Source of the DNA: Bacteroidota bacterium
GTDB taxonomy: Bacteria; Bacteroidota; Bacteroidia; 2-12-FULL-35-15
Assembly: GCA_947479085.1 (NCBI GenBank)
Contig: CANJYB010000027.1
Span: 1-56,690 of the forward strand
DNA: 56,690 nucleotides
Reading direction: 5' to 3'
The translations under genes were made by a program, and so were the position numbers. The stretch's first letter is position 1, and every line of letters starts with the position of its first letter. Positions 26,776-36,170 of this stretch are shown piece after piece. Below the pieces are notes generated by a model that was not told where the DNA came from, ran no database searches, and was given only the letters and a program-made list of their open reading frames with translations.

Positions 26776-26896
26776 CGCCTCACCCCCGAATAAGTCGGGG
26801 CTGTGAGCCCTTAATCCCCTCTCCGAAGGAGAGGGGGAAGGTCGTTATAAAGAAACTTCTCCCCTCTCTTTTGGAGAGGGGCAGGGGGTGAGGCGT
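26775..26896. repeat. 122-bp composite palindromic element with 13-bp inverted ends
   Basis: Perfect 13-bp inverted ends (acgcctcaccccc and its partner, 26775-26787 and 26884-26896) enclose two hairpins of the form cccctctc-loop-gagagggg (26816-26836 and 26861-26881). Fragments of the same family lie at 40405-40445 and 52304-52342, and a degenerate one is possible at 32305-32350. Confidence 0.8.
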
Positions 26897-26911
26897 TTTA
26901 ACTTTTATCAT

Positions 26912-26919
26912 TACATTTG
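26912..26919 (+). promoter_or_regulatory. TACATTTG -7 promoter box for the PagL-like gene
   Basis: An exact TAnnTTTG match 18 bases before the start codon; the gap is short, so transcription would begin just before the gene. The -33 region is weak. Confidence 0.45.
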
Positions 26920-26936
26920 AAACCGTAATTCAAACT

Positions 26937-28139
26937 ATGTTTTCAAAATCTGTAACGCGGTATCGTTTCTTTTTTCTTTGCGTTCTTTGCGTCTTTGCGG
27001 GAAACCATTCTTCCTTTTCGCAAACAGATACAGCTACATCTCCACCCAGGTCCGTACTTGTTATTCAGCCCCAGGTGCATATTGGTAAGCTGGTAAAGAT
27101 ATACCCTGTTTTTCCGGAAACGGATTTTTCGGCTTTGAATGAATTGAACATAGCCGTGCAAACTGCCGGTAGCAAGGAGTGGCATCAGTCGTTTCATTAT
27201 CCGCAGGTGGGTGTTGCTTTGTTTTACGGGTATTTGGGCAATAATGAAGTGATGGGTCAGAATTTTTCCATCGTGCCCAATCTTGCTTTTAATAATCGCA
27301 GAGGAAAACGTTTCTGGCTGCAAACACGTTTCGGAATGGGGTTTTCTTATTTTACCAAACATTATAATGCCATTACCAATCCTACCAATTTGGTTGTTGG
27401 TTCATCCATCACCAACATGACTTTTATAGCCCTGGACGGGCAGTTTAAGTTGTCTTCTCATTTTAATTTTAACATCGGTTTGGCCACCATGCATTTCTCT
27501 AACGGGCATTATCAGTTGCCTAACCTTGGCGCCAATATACCAAGCGCAACCATTGGTATCAGTTATTTTCCCACCGCAAGGCCGCAGTATTACAAGCGCG
27601 ATAGTATAACAAGGCCGGTTAAAAAGTTGTTGTTTAATATCAATGTTGGTTATGGTCGTCATGAGTTTGGCGGTGCCACCAAGGCAACAGGGGGACCTAA
27701 ATACAATGTGTTTCAGGCGGCTCTCTATGTATCCAAACGCTGGAGAAAAGTCAGCAATGTGCATGCAGGTGTGTTTGTATCCTACTATGCCGACTATTAT
27801 GATTTTATAACGAGTGAAGAATTGTTTGACAAACAGCAGCGGTTAAAAGCAATGGTGGTAACGGTATTTCTGGGGCATGAGTGGATGATAGGAAATTTCG
27901 GGTTGGTGGCACAAAGCGGAATAAATGTGTATTCTCCTTTTTTAAAAGAATACCGTAAGCAGGAAGATGCCAAAACTACTGCAGATTTGGGAAGATTTAT
28001 TTCGAACAAAGTGGGGATACATTATTATCCGTTTAATCCTTATAAAACCACCAGTAAAAAATTATACTTAGGAATGTATCTTAAAGCCAACTTCGGAACT
28101 GCGGATTTTGCTGAGGTGGCAGCGGGATATACATTTTAA
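26937..28139 (+). CDS. PagL-like lipid A deacylase / acyloxyacyl hydrolase family
   Basis: A 400-residue outer-membrane protein. A signal peptide (about 1-29, ending in SFSQ) is followed by a beta-barrel region with the PagL signature ATMHFSNGHYQLPNLGANIPSATIGISYF near residue 185: the HxSNG His-Ser pair is the catalytic dyad of lipid A 3-O-deacylase. Many Bacteroidota relatives are annotated as acyloxyacyl hydrolase. It probably trims acyl chains from lipid A, but the specificity is unproven. The signal-peptide core (FFFLCVLCVFAGN, about 11-23) is encoded by a CTTTGCG-type dispersed repeat, which is unusual. It converges with the gene ending at 28145. Confidence 0.75.
   Translation: MFSKSVTRYRFFFLCVLCVFAGNHSSFSQTDTATSPPRSVLVIQPQVHIGKLVKIYPVFPETDFSALNELNIAVQTAGSKEWHQSFHYPQVGVALFYGYLGNNEVMGQNFSIVPNLAFNNRRGKRFWLQTRFGMGFSYFTKHYNAITNPTNLVVGSSITNMTFIALDGQFKLSSHFNFNIGLATMHFSNGHYQLPNLGANIPSATIGISYFPTARPQYYKRDSITRPVKKLLFNINVGYGRHEFGGATKATGGPKYNVFQAALYVSKRWRKVSNVHAGVFVSYYADYYDFITSEELFDKQQRLKAMVVTVFLGHEWMIGNFGLVAQSGINVYSPFLKEYRKQEDAKTTADLGRFISNKVGIHYYPFNPYKTTSKKLYLGMYLKANFGTADFAEVAAGYTF
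26973..27000 (+). repeat. CTTTGCG-type repeat inside the PagL-like CDS
   Basis: It shares cgttctttgcgtctttg (26981-26997) with the intergenic copy at 31788-31804. It encodes the hydrophobic core of the signal peptide. Confidence 0.75.
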
Positions 28140-28144
28140 GCACC

Positions 28145-29122
28145 TCACCTGTTCAGCCTGTAAATCTTACCTCCCTGCGAAGAAACATAAACTTTGTTTC
28201 CGCGAACGCAAACGGAATAATAAGTGTCGGAATTTAATTTGGTAACAGCGCTCCAGTCGTTTCCGGCATTGGTGGTAAATGCTATTAATCCATTAGTCCC
28301 AACAGCATAACCGGTGATTCCATCTCCAAACTGAATATGATTAAAATGGCGGGAACTCACCAGGCTGTTGCTATTTTTCAACTTGTTTTCCCAGTTATTT
28401 CCTGCATCTGAAGATTTGTAAATACCCCCGTTATAACCACAGGCAAAGGCAGTGCGACTATCGGTAAAAAAGAGAGAAGTGAAAAAATCATTGTCAATAT
28501 TCAGCCTGTGAAAATTAGTTGCACTGTCGTAAGTCTGATAAATAGCGCCATAGCCGGAATAAAATCCGTTGTATTTATTATCAAACCAAACACTTCGCAG
28601 TTCGAGGTCGAAGGTATTGTATATCCATTCGCTACCGCTGGTGTAGGTTTTATAGGTAATGCCCACATTAAAATTGGCACCACCAGCCACATACACTGTA
28701 TTGTTTCCTACACAAAATAAGTTATGCAACCTGCCGCTGTAACCCTGCGGAGGCTGATAAAGAGATTGAGTTAGCCAATGCCCCCCGCCATCTGTTGTTT
28801 TAAGTATCAGTAAATTTTCCCCGCAGGCATAGCCAAGTGTGTCGTTTACAAATTTTATATCATAAATGCATTGCGAAGGAATGGAATATTGTTTTTGCCA
28901 GGAGTTTCCGGCATCGGTGGTTTTATATATAGCTCCCGATTCTGATTTTTTTCCCCCGCAGGTATACCCTGTATTGTCGTTTGTAAATATCACCTTTTCC
29001 ACATTGATGTCTTCGTGAATATCTAAGGTGGTATAATCCACATCTACACCGTCTTTTTTGCAGCCGGAGATAATAAGGAGGAAGAAGAAAACGAAGAAAA
29101 TGGCTGATTTGATAGGAGACAT
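28145..29122 (-). CDS. Ycf48-like BNR-repeat lipoprotein
   Basis: A 325-residue protein with a lipoprotein signal peptide (lipobox ISGC, Cys21) and a beta-propeller of repeats such as IYKTTDAGNSW, ILKTTDGGGHW and IYKSSDAGNNWE. These are the Asp-box-like repeats of photosystem II assembly factor Ycf48 relatives, common as secreted or surface lipoproteins in non-photosynthetic Bacteroidota. Function is unknown; photosynthesis is not implied. It converges with the PagL-like gene, 5 bases apart. Confidence 0.75.
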   Translation of the reverse strand: MSPIKSAIFFVFFFLLIISGCKKDGVDVDYTTLDIHEDINVEKVIFTNDNTGYTCGGKKSESGAIYKTTDAGNSWQKQYSIPSQCIYDIKFVNDTLGYACGENLLILKTTDGGGHWLTQSLYQPPQGYSGRLHNLFCVGNNTVYVAGGANFNVGITYKTYTSGSEWIYNTFDLELRSVWFDNKYNGFYSGYGAIYQTYDSATNFHRLNIDNDFFTSLFFTDSRTAFACGYNGGIYKSSDAGNNWENKLKNSNSLVSSRHFNHIQFGDGITGYAVGTNGLIAFTTNAGNDWSAVTKLNSDTYYSVCVRGNKVYVSSQGGKIYRLNR

Positions 29123-29250
29123 CTTATATGTTCTGCAAAGATTTTATAAAGAATAAATTTCTGCTCATTAATTTAAAGTGTTTAAAGAAGCCAACTGGCA
29201 TTCATTAATTCAATGGTAAAAGTAAAAATAAAATTCATTTCCGGTAAAAC

Positions 29251-31671
29251 TTAAAAGGATAACGTCAAAGATACACGGTAAGCCATGTTATCCTTCATAT
29301 CCGGATAAGCATACGCACCGTATCTTGCAAAAGCACCACCACCTATACCTATATATATAGTGTTGTAATATTTATACCTCAGTATATTATTAATTACCAA
29401 TCCGCTTTCGTAAAAACCTTTTTCCATGGTTTTAAACGGTATGTTGGCATGTTGTTCGGGGTTTCTGAGACTGCCATAACCTGCATTTGAAAAAATAACA
29501 AACCGCGGCTGAAACTTAGGGCGCTTAAACAACAGGGAACCAAAATCGTGGGAAAAGAAAATGTTAGCATATTGATCAGATAAAAACTCGTACAAGCCCA
29601 TGGTCTGAAAAGTATTGTCCACATAAATGTACTGTTGGGTAGCGTTGCTTCCGTTTCCGTTAAATAAATAGGAAAAAGGAACTATACCTTGCAGGTAGCC
29701 GCCTTCCACCAGCAGATTTGTTCGGCCAATGTTTTTAATAAGGAAGGACTTTTGTATGCCCAGCGAAATTTTTTGATAATCGTAATCGCCATAGGTGTTT
29801 ACTTTAAACCCTTTGGTATAACCAGCATAAATTACCGGGTATTTGGTTCCATCCGAAAGCAGTTGCCCGAACGACTGCACCAGTTTTTCCTTGTAGGCAT
29901 AGCGTGCTTTTATTCTTAATTCGGCACTGTTAAATTTGGTGGATACAAGTGTATTGTCTTTTTCGTTTGGCAGAAAAAGGTAATCATAATAAGGCATCCG
30001 TATGGATTTATTAACGTCAATATTTGTTACCAGGTATTTAAACGCCCTGAAATTTAAACTTACTTCATGCTGTTCAATGTAATCCATCCTGTATGTAATA
30101 AGGTTGCGGTTATAGTTATTTCTCGAATAAAAGTATTGCGTTTTGGCAGGCTCCGCAAGGTCTTTCGAATAAGCGTATTTAAAATAAAAATCTTTGTGTC
30201 CGGGTTTAAAGTTGAGTTTTATATCTCCTCCGTATTTAATGATGGAGTCTTTAATGCCGTATCCTATATAGCCTCCCATGCTAAACCATTTAGATAGTTT
30301 ATCGTTGGTATGAAGCCCCATTCCCAGCCGCAACTGTTCATAATCGTTCAACCCTATTATTTTATTCAGGTCGATACTGATAATGGAAATGGGTATTTGA
30401 AAAGTAAACAACGATTCAATTATTTTTAAAGTCCGGTCCAGATGTTGGGCTTTGCCTATGCTGTCTATTACGCGGTAGGTTTTCTTTTCTTTATTGTCAA
30501 GGGGATCTTTGCGGTGCAGCTGCCAGTAGGCATCATTTTTATCAGCAGCATCAGGCACCATCACCAAGGTTTGGTAATCAAAATCTTTTTTCAGGAGTGC
30601 TGTATCAAATACCACATTACTAATGTAACTCTTGCCGGTAAGCCGCATTCCAAGGTTTTTAGTAGGGTAGTTTTTAAAATACACTTCGTAATTTAACTGG
30701 TCGGGGAACCATTGTTTATTGTTTACAAAAGTGTATTGTTGCTGAATTTTCATGTCAATCAACTGTTCATCATAAGGCGAAGCAATTACATTTTGAATAG
30801 CATATTGATTGGTATTAATATACAGCAAGCCTTTCAAACCATCAAAATTGGTCTCCTTTAGCGGGCGAAAGGAAATGATATAAACGGTATCCGTTTTCTG
30901 AAACAGGGTGTCTTCAATATTAAAATAATATTTATTGGTACTACCGGAAGTAACGGGGTTGAGGAAATCCTTACCGAGGACTTTAAAATAATCTTCATAA
31001 AAACTAAAGGGTTGAAAATCGGTGGCGGTGGTAGAAAAGGAAGGGTTTTTAAACCCTGAAACTTTAGTGGCCACTACCTTTTCGTTCAGATTTCCCGGAA
31101 AAAGAAAGGTGCGTTCTGTTACCGATTCCATCATCAGAATATGGGCGTTATCAATGTATTTCCGGAACCTGTTTTTTACTGAATCCACTCTTATCGAATC
31201 CTGCCGGTTGCCAATTTCACTCAGCTTGGGCACAATGTCGTAATACGTTTTGCTTTAGGTATTGCATACATAGGTTTGAATTTTTTCAGGATTGTTTTTA
31301 TCCCTGTTTTTTGAAACTTTCCGTATAATTGGGTTGGCTGGGTTTTCTGTAGGTTTTACTTCCACTTCCGAAAGTTCTATTGTTTTTTTGTTCATTTTAA
31401 TGGCCAGGTACTTTTCGTTCCAGACAATGTATTTTATCTCTTCGTAACCCACATAGCTGAATATAATTTCGGAGAAAGGCTGTGAGGAGGTAAGTTTAAA
31501 TTTACCATCTATATCAGTAGAAGTTCCGTGTTGGGTGTCGGCAATTCCGACATTAACAAAAGCAAGAGGCTGTTTGGTATGTGCATCAATTACTTTTCCT
31601 TCCAATACATATTGAGAGAAAGCATTTGAGGAACAAATAAGAAATAAGACTAAAAGAGTTTTAAATTTCAA
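29251..31671 (-). pseudogene. DUF5686 family outer-membrane protein, broken by an in-frame stop
   Basis: Read from 31671 down, the first 138 residues hold a signal peptide and a CarboxypepD-regulatory-like domain (YVLEGKVIDAHTKQPLAFVNVGI, then YVGYEE). A TAA stop at 31255-31257 follows QTYVCNT. Reading on past it in the same frame gives SKTYYDIVPKLSEIGNRQDSIRVD and then the DUF5686 domain, with many beta-strands and an aromatic-ended C-terminus (YRVSLTLSF). Together they would be about 806 residues, the usual length. The frame is continuous, so one base change (TAT or TAC to TAA, most likely a Tyr codon) explains the break. It is either a recent nonsense mutation or a sequencing error; the domain is otherwise intact. 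Confidence 0.82.
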
Positions 31672-31735
31672 GTTGAAAAAGTTTTGCTAAAAATACAGTT
31701 TTCGTTGTAATGGTTGGCGTACAAAGTATGATTTC

Positions 31736-31812
31736 TCGCAAAGACACAAAGTTCGCAACGGGAAAATTGTTGAAGTTTACTGCTCTTCGTTCTTTGCGTC
31801 TTTGGGTGAAAC
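31736..31812. repeat. Inverted pair of CTTTGCG-type dispersed repeats
   Basis: A minus-oriented copy (31736-31764, tcgcaaagacacaaag...) and a plus-oriented copy (31786-31812) face each other across about 20 bases, just upstream of the B12-binding gene. The plus copy shares 17 bases with 26981-26997. Confidence 0.65.
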
Positions 31813-31858
31813 TTTTATTACAAATCCCAACACTTTAAATAGGAAACCAACTTTTGCT

Positions 31859-31866
31859 TATCTTCG
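31859..31866 (+). promoter_or_regulatory. TATCTTCG -7-like box for the B12-binding gene
   Basis: One mismatch to TAnnTTTG, 27 bases before the start. The same TATCTTCG word lies on the minus strand upstream of the DUF2723 gene (49073-49080). Confidence 0.35.
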
Positions 31867-31893
31867 CAACTAATTCAAAAACAATTTCTTTAT

Positions 31894-32301
31894 ATGAATC
31901 GCCCGATACGTGTGTTAATTGCTAAAGTGGGACTGGATGGTCACGACAGAGGAGCAAAGATTATTGCCAGTTTTCTGAGAGATGCAGGAATGGAGGTGAT
32001 TTATACCGGGCTGCGACAAACACCTGAGATGGTTGTGAATGCAGCTTTGCAGGAAGATGTGGACGCTATAGGAATAAGTATTTTATCAGGTGCTCACAAC
32101 ACCGTTTTCCCGAAGATAATAAAACTGATGAAGGAAAAGGGGCTGGATGATGTGCTGCTTACCGGGGGAGGAATTATCCCTGAACAGGACATGAAAAAAC
32201 TCCAGGAACTGGGCGTAGGCAAACTCTTTCCTCCCGGAACCAATACCGATGAGATAGTTACTTATATAAAGGAATATACCGAGAAGAATCGTAATTACTA
32301 A
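31894..32301 (+). CDS. Cobalamin-binding subunit of an acyl-CoA mutase
   Basis: A 135-residue stand-alone B12-binding domain. The [10 protein letters not shown] loop (DxHxxG, about residues 14-19) provides the His that ligates cobalt from below, and [11 protein letters not shown] and [11 protein letters not shown] are typical of the methylmalonyl-CoA mutase C-terminal domain. It would pair with a separate catalytic subunit, as in isobutyryl-CoA or methylmalonyl-CoA mutases; that gene is not in the window. It is followed by a crotonase on the same strand, which fits short-chain acyl-CoA metabolism. Confidence 0.88.
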   Translation: MNRPIRVLIAKVGLDGHDRGAKIIASFLRDAGMEVIYTGLRQTPEMVVNAALQEDVDAIGISILSGAHNTVFPKIIKLMKEKGLDDVLLTGGGIIPEQDMKKLQELGVGKLFPPGTNTDEIVTYIKEYTEKNRNY

Positions 32302-32368
32302 TACACCTCACCTCTTAATCGCCTTACTAAAGGAAAAGGGGTAACAGGTGATAAACTCAATAATAAGA

Positions 32369-33154
32369 ATGTCAACTTTCCAAAACATTATAACCGAAAA
32401 CAAAGAGGGAATATTAACTATCACCATTAATCGCCCTGATAAGTTAAATGCACTTAATAAAAATACAATAGAAGAATTAAGTACTGCTCTCAAAACAGCA
32501 GAAACAAATGATTCAGTAAAAGTTATTATTTTAACCGGTTCCGGTCAAAAAGCATTTGTTGCAGGTGCCGATATTTCTGAATTTGCAAACTACAACGGGG
32601 AGCAGGGCAAGGCATTGTCGGCTGACGGGCATGTTAAATTGTTTGATTTGTTACAAAATCTTACCAAGCCTGTTATAGCGGCCGTTAATGGTTTTGCACT
32701 TGGGGGAGGGTTGGAACTTGCCATGGCTTGTCATATTCGAATTGCATCAGACAATGCAAAGATGGGGTTGCCGGAAGTGTCGCTGGGAGTAATTCCGGGA
32801 TACGGAGGCACACAACGTCTTACCCAACTGGTAGGGAAAGGCAAAGCATTAGAAATGATAATGACTGCAGATATGATAACGGCTGAAGATGCTTTGAAAT
32901 GGGGCCTTGTAAATCATGTTACTACCCAGGATAATTTACTTATTAAGTGCAATGAAATGGCATCTAAAATAATTTCCCGCTCACCATCAGCCATTGCAAG
33001 CGCCATTCGTTCGGTAAATGCAAATTTCCAGGATGGTGTAAATGGTTTTGAAGTGGAGATAGAAGAGTTCGGAAAGTGTTTTGTTACCCAGGATTTTAAA
33101 GAAGGAACCACTGCATTTTTAGAAAAAAGAAAACCAAAATTTACAGGAAAATAA
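32369..33154 (+). CDS. Enoyl-CoA hydratase/isomerase (crotonase) family
   Basis: A 261-residue crotonase-fold enzyme. AFVAGADISEF forms part of the CoA-binding oxyanion hole. Both hydratase Glu residues are present, in GGGLELAMACHIRIAS and LPEVSLGVIPGYGGTQRL. It should hydrate a short-chain enoyl-CoA. The ATG at 32369 is preferred over a GTG at 32348 because relatives begin near MSTFQNIITENKEGIL. A degenerate palindrome with ggggtaacaggtg lies just upstream. Confidence 0.88.
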   Translation: MSTFQNIITENKEGILTITINRPDKLNALNKNTIEELSTALKTAETNDSVKVIILTGSGQKAFVAGADISEFANYNGEQGKALSADGHVKLFDLLQNLTKPVIAAVNGFALGGGLELAMACHIRIASDNAKMGLPEVSLGVIPGYGGTQRLTQLVGKGKALEMIMTADMITAEDALKWGLVNHVTTQDNLLIKCNEMASKIISRSPSAIASAIRSVNANFQDGVNGFEVEIEEFGKCFVTQDFKEGTTAFLEKRKPKFTGK

Positions 33155-33159
33155 AAATG

Positions 33160-33239
33160 ATGTACCGATATAGAGATGTGCGGATGTACCGATTGCACCT
33201 CATAATTGGTACATCTGCAATTGGTAAATCTAATAATCA
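33160..33239. repeat. Low-complexity gatgta(c/g)cg-type spacer
   Basis: Short words such as gatgtgcg, gatgtacc and ggtacatctgcaa repeat in both orientations before the flippase TTG start. No gene or clear promoter is seen. Confidence 0.4.
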
Positions 33240-33242
33240 AAA

Positions 33243-34721
33243 TTGAACCCACTAAAAAAACTTGCTTCTCAAACTGCAATCTATGGTTTACCAACCATTG
33301 GGGGCCGGCTACTCAATTACTTATTAACTCCCTTATATACTTATAATTTCTCTCCTGCCGAATTTGGAGTCAATACTACTGCTTATGCTTATGTTTCTTT
33401 TTTGCTTGTTTTTTTAACTTATGGAATGGAAACCACTTTATTTCGGTTCTCTCAAACGGAAACGGATAAAGCAAAAGTATATACAACTTCTTTAATTTCT
33501 TTATTTATTACCTCCACACTGTTTATTCTCCTTGCAAGTTTGTTTTCGGGCAGTATAGCCGAAGCGGTTAAATTTACCGGGCACCCGGAGTATGTTGTTT
33601 GGTTTGCTATAATCATTGGTACCGATGCTTTTGCCGCAATTCCTTTTGCAAAACTGAGAGAACAAGGAAAAGCAAAACGCTTCGCAACTATAAGAACCAT
33701 TAATATTGTAGTGAATATCGGATTGAATTTATTTTTTATTTTATTTTGTAAACACATCCACGAATCTGCTCACTCGTCTTTAAAACCCTTTATAGACAGT
33801 ATTTACAATCCGAAAATAGGAATTGGATATATTTTTATTTCAAATCTTATAGCAAGTTTAGTAACGTTATTATTGCTTTCTCCGGAAATTTTCAGGTTTC
33901 AATATGTATTCGATTCGCATCTTTGGAAATTGATGATGCGTTATTCTGTTCCTCTTCTGATAGCAGGTTTGGCAGGAATGGTGAATGAAACGCTGGATAG
34001 AATTTTGCTCTCGCATTTGCTTCCTGAAAAAACTGCCATGATACAAACCGGTATTTACGGGGCATGTTATAAGATTTCAATCATCATGACTATTTTTGTT
34101 CAAACGTTCCGGTTTGCAGCCGAACCTTTCTTTTTCAATCATTCAAAAGAAAAAGACCCGCAAAAAACTTACTCGGAAGTAATGAATTACTTTGTAATAA
34201 TTTGTTCCATTATTTTCCTGGGAACAATGATGAACATGGAGTGGATTCAATATTTTGTGGGTAAAGAATTCCGTTCCGGGCTGCAGGTAGTTCCTATTTT
34301 ACTGCTGGCAAATATGTTCCTTGGTGTTTTCTTTAACCAGTCCATCTGGTATAAACTCACCGGTCAAACTCATTACGGAGCATTTTTAACAATATTTGGG
34401 GCGGTGATAACTATTGTTCTTAATATTTACTGGATACCTCGTATAGGCTATATGGGTAGTGCCTGGGCAACATTAATTTGCTATGCAAGCATGATGATAG
34501 CCTCTTATTTTTTAGGTAATAAACATTATCCTGTTAATTATGATTTAAAACGCATATTGGGTTACATTGGTTTATCTGTAACTTTGTATTTTATCAGCCT
34601 GTTGGTTAAAACAGATTCCAATGCAATTAATTTGTTTGTTAAAAATTGCCTGCTGATTGGTTTCGGTTTTGTTGTTTGGAAAATGGACGTAAAAAAATTA
34701 ATGCCTTCAAGGATTAAATGA
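33243..34721 (+). CDS. Polysaccharide flippase (MATE/Wzx-like)
   Basis: A 492-residue protein with about 14 membrane segments. The beginning [30 protein letters not shown] and later [19 protein letters not shown] are typical of Bacteroidota oligosaccharide flippases, which move lipid-linked glycans across the inner membrane. The start is TTG at 33243-33245, giving MNPLKK. It overlaps dut by 4 bases (ATGA), so translation is coupled. It heads a six-gene envelope cluster that is conserved in the phylum. The glycan is unknown. Confidence 0.85.
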   Translation: MNPLKKLASQTAIYGLPTIGGRLLNYLLTPLYTYNFSPAEFGVNTTAYAYVSFLLVFLTYGMETTLFRFSQTETDKAKVYTTSLISLFITSTLFILLASLFSGSIAEAVKFTGHPEYVVWFAIIIGTDAFAAIPFAKLREQGKAKRFATIRTINIVVNIGLNLFFILFCKHIHESAHSSLKPFIDSIYNPKIGIGYIFISNLIASLVTLLLLSPEIFRFQYVFDSHLWKLMMRYSVPLLIAGLAGMVNETLDRILLSHLLPEKTAMIQTGIYGACYKISIIMTIFVQTFRFAAEPFFFNHSKEKDPQKTYSEVMNYFVIICSIIFLGTMMNMEWIQYFVGKEFRSGLQVVPILLLANMFLGVFFNQSIWYKLTGQTHYGAFLTIFGAVITIVLNIYWIPRIGYMGSAWATLICYASMMIASYFLGNKHYPVNYDLKRILGYIGLSVTLYFISLLVKTDSNAINLFVKNCLLIGFGFVVWKMDVKKLMPSRIK

Positions 34722-35152
34722 AAATTAAAATAATAAATAAATCGAAACATGAACTGCCGGCTTATGCAACAGGCGCATCTGCAGGAATGGATTTGAGAGC
34801 CAACCTGGAGGAGCCTATTGTTTTGAAATCGCTGGAACGAACATTGGTTGCTACTGGTTTGTTCATTGAACTGCCGATTGGTTATGAGGCACAAATACGC
34901 CCGCGAAGCGGATTGGCATTTAAACATGGATTAACTGTGCTTAACTCCCCGGGCACGATAGATGCAGATTACAGGGGAGAAATAAAGGTAATTTTAGTGA
35001 ATCTTTCACCTCAAGATTTTACAATAAATGATGGCGAACGGGTGGCGCAAATGGTTATTGCGAAACACGAACAGGCCGAATGGATAGAAGTTGAACAGCT
35101 GGAAGAAACCGCAAGAGGCGAAGGCGGTTTTGGAAGCACTGGAAAAAAATAA
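34718..35152 (+). CDS. dut: dUTP diphosphatase
   Basis: A 144-residue trimeric dUTPase. All five motifs are visible: AGMDLRA (1), [11 protein letters not shown] (2), [11 protein letters not shown] (3, with the catalytic Asp), GERVAQMVI (4) and the flexible GEGGFGSTG tail (5). It hydrolyses dUTP to dUMP. Start overlaps the flippase stop; 7 bases separate it from the nucleotidyltransferase. Confidence 0.97.
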   Translation: MKIKIINKSKHELPAYATGASAGMDLRANLEEPIVLKSLERTLVATGLFIELPIGYEAQIRPRSGLAFKHGLTVLNSPGTIDADYRGEIKVILVNLSPQDFTINDGERVAQMVIAKHEQAEWIEVEQLEETARGEGGFGSTGKK

Positions 35153-35159
35153 AAAATTT

Positions 35160-36158
35160 ATGAAGATTATTATTCCGATGGCAGGAATGGGTAAGCGTAT
35201 GCGCCCGCACACATTAACAACTCCAAAACCATTAATTCCTATTGCAGGAAAACCAATGGTTCAGCGTATTGTTGAAGACATAACCAAAGTTTGTGATGAA
35301 CCGGTAGATGAAATAGCTTTTGTTATCGGTCGTTTTGGACAGGAGGCTGAAAATAATTTGGTAAAAGTAGCTGAGAGCCTTGGTGCAAAAGGAAGCATTC
35401 ATTACCAGGATGAACCGCTTGGAACAGCACATGCAATTATGTGTGCAAAGGAATGTTTAACCGGGAAAGTAGTTATTGCCTTTGCGGATACATTGTTCAA
35501 AGCTGATTTTAAAATGGATTCTTCACAGGAGGGAATCATTTGGGTACAAAAAGTGGATGACCCTAAACCTTTTGGTGTGGTTAAGATCGATGCAAACAAC
35601 GTGATTACTGATTTTGTGGAAAAACCTCAGACATTTGTTTCCGACCTTGCCATTATTGGTATTTATTATTTTAAGGATGGTGAATATTTGAAAAGTGAAT
35701 TAAAATATCTGCTGGATAATAACATAAAAGAAAAGGGAGAGTTTCAACTTACCAATGCGTTGGAAAATATGAAAGCAAAAGGAACAAAATTCAACCCGGG
35801 TAAAGTAACGGAGTGGCTGGATTGTGGAAACAAAGATGCAACAGTATATACCAATCAGCGAATCCTTGAGTTTAATAAAGACCAGAAAAGAACTTCTAAA
35901 TTTACCAATGATAACTCAATAATTACGGAGCCTTGTTTTATTGGAGAAGGAGTTCAGCTGATTAATTCAAAAGTTGGCCCGCATGTTTCCATAGGGAATA
36001 ATTCGGTGGTGGAGAATTCAATAGTTAAGAACACCATTATTCAAACAAACAGTAAAATAAAAAATGCGGAATTAAGTAATTCCATGATTGGTAATTATTC
36101 GGAATTTACGGGTAAATCAGAGGATACAAGCATAGGTGATTACAGCACTATACGTTAA
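35160..36158 (+). CDS. Sugar-1-phosphate nucleotidyltransferase with left-handed beta-helix tail
   Basis: A 332-residue enzyme with the nucleotidyltransferase signature IIPMAGMGKRMRPHTLTTPKPLIPIAGKPM (about 3-32), including the LTTPKPL site. The C-terminal part carries hexapeptide-like repeats (VSIGNNSVVENSIVKNTII). It could be glucose-1-phosphate thymidylyltransferase or mannose-1-phosphate guanylyltransferase; the base used cannot be told. The ATG at 35160 is chosen over a start inside dut because the motif must begin there. Confidence 0.82.
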   Translation: MKIIIPMAGMGKRMRPHTLTTPKPLIPIAGKPMVQRIVEDITKVCDEPVDEIAFVIGRFGQEAENNLVKVAESLGAKGSIHYQDEPLGTAHAIMCAKECLTGKVVIAFADTLFKADFKMDSSQEGIIWVQKVDDPKPFGVVKIDANNVITDFVEKPQTFVSDLAIIGIYYFKDGEYLKSELKYLLDNNIKEKGEFQLTNALENMKAKGTKFNPGKVTEWLDCGNKDATVYTNQRILEFNKDQKRTSKFTNDNSIITEPCFIGEGVQLINSKVGPHVSIGNNSVVENSIVKNTIIQTNSKIKNAELSNSMIGNYSEFTGKSEDTSIGDYSTIR

Positions 36159-36170
36159 TAAAACAAATAA

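Noticed and set aside
28145-29122. A photosynthesis gene because of Ycf48 similarity
   Set aside because: The repeats are general Asp-box-like propeller units and nothing else photosynthetic is present.
29251-31671. A frameshift or two separate genes in the DUF5686 locus
   Set aside because: Both parts are in the same frame with a single TAA between them, so it is a nonsense codon.
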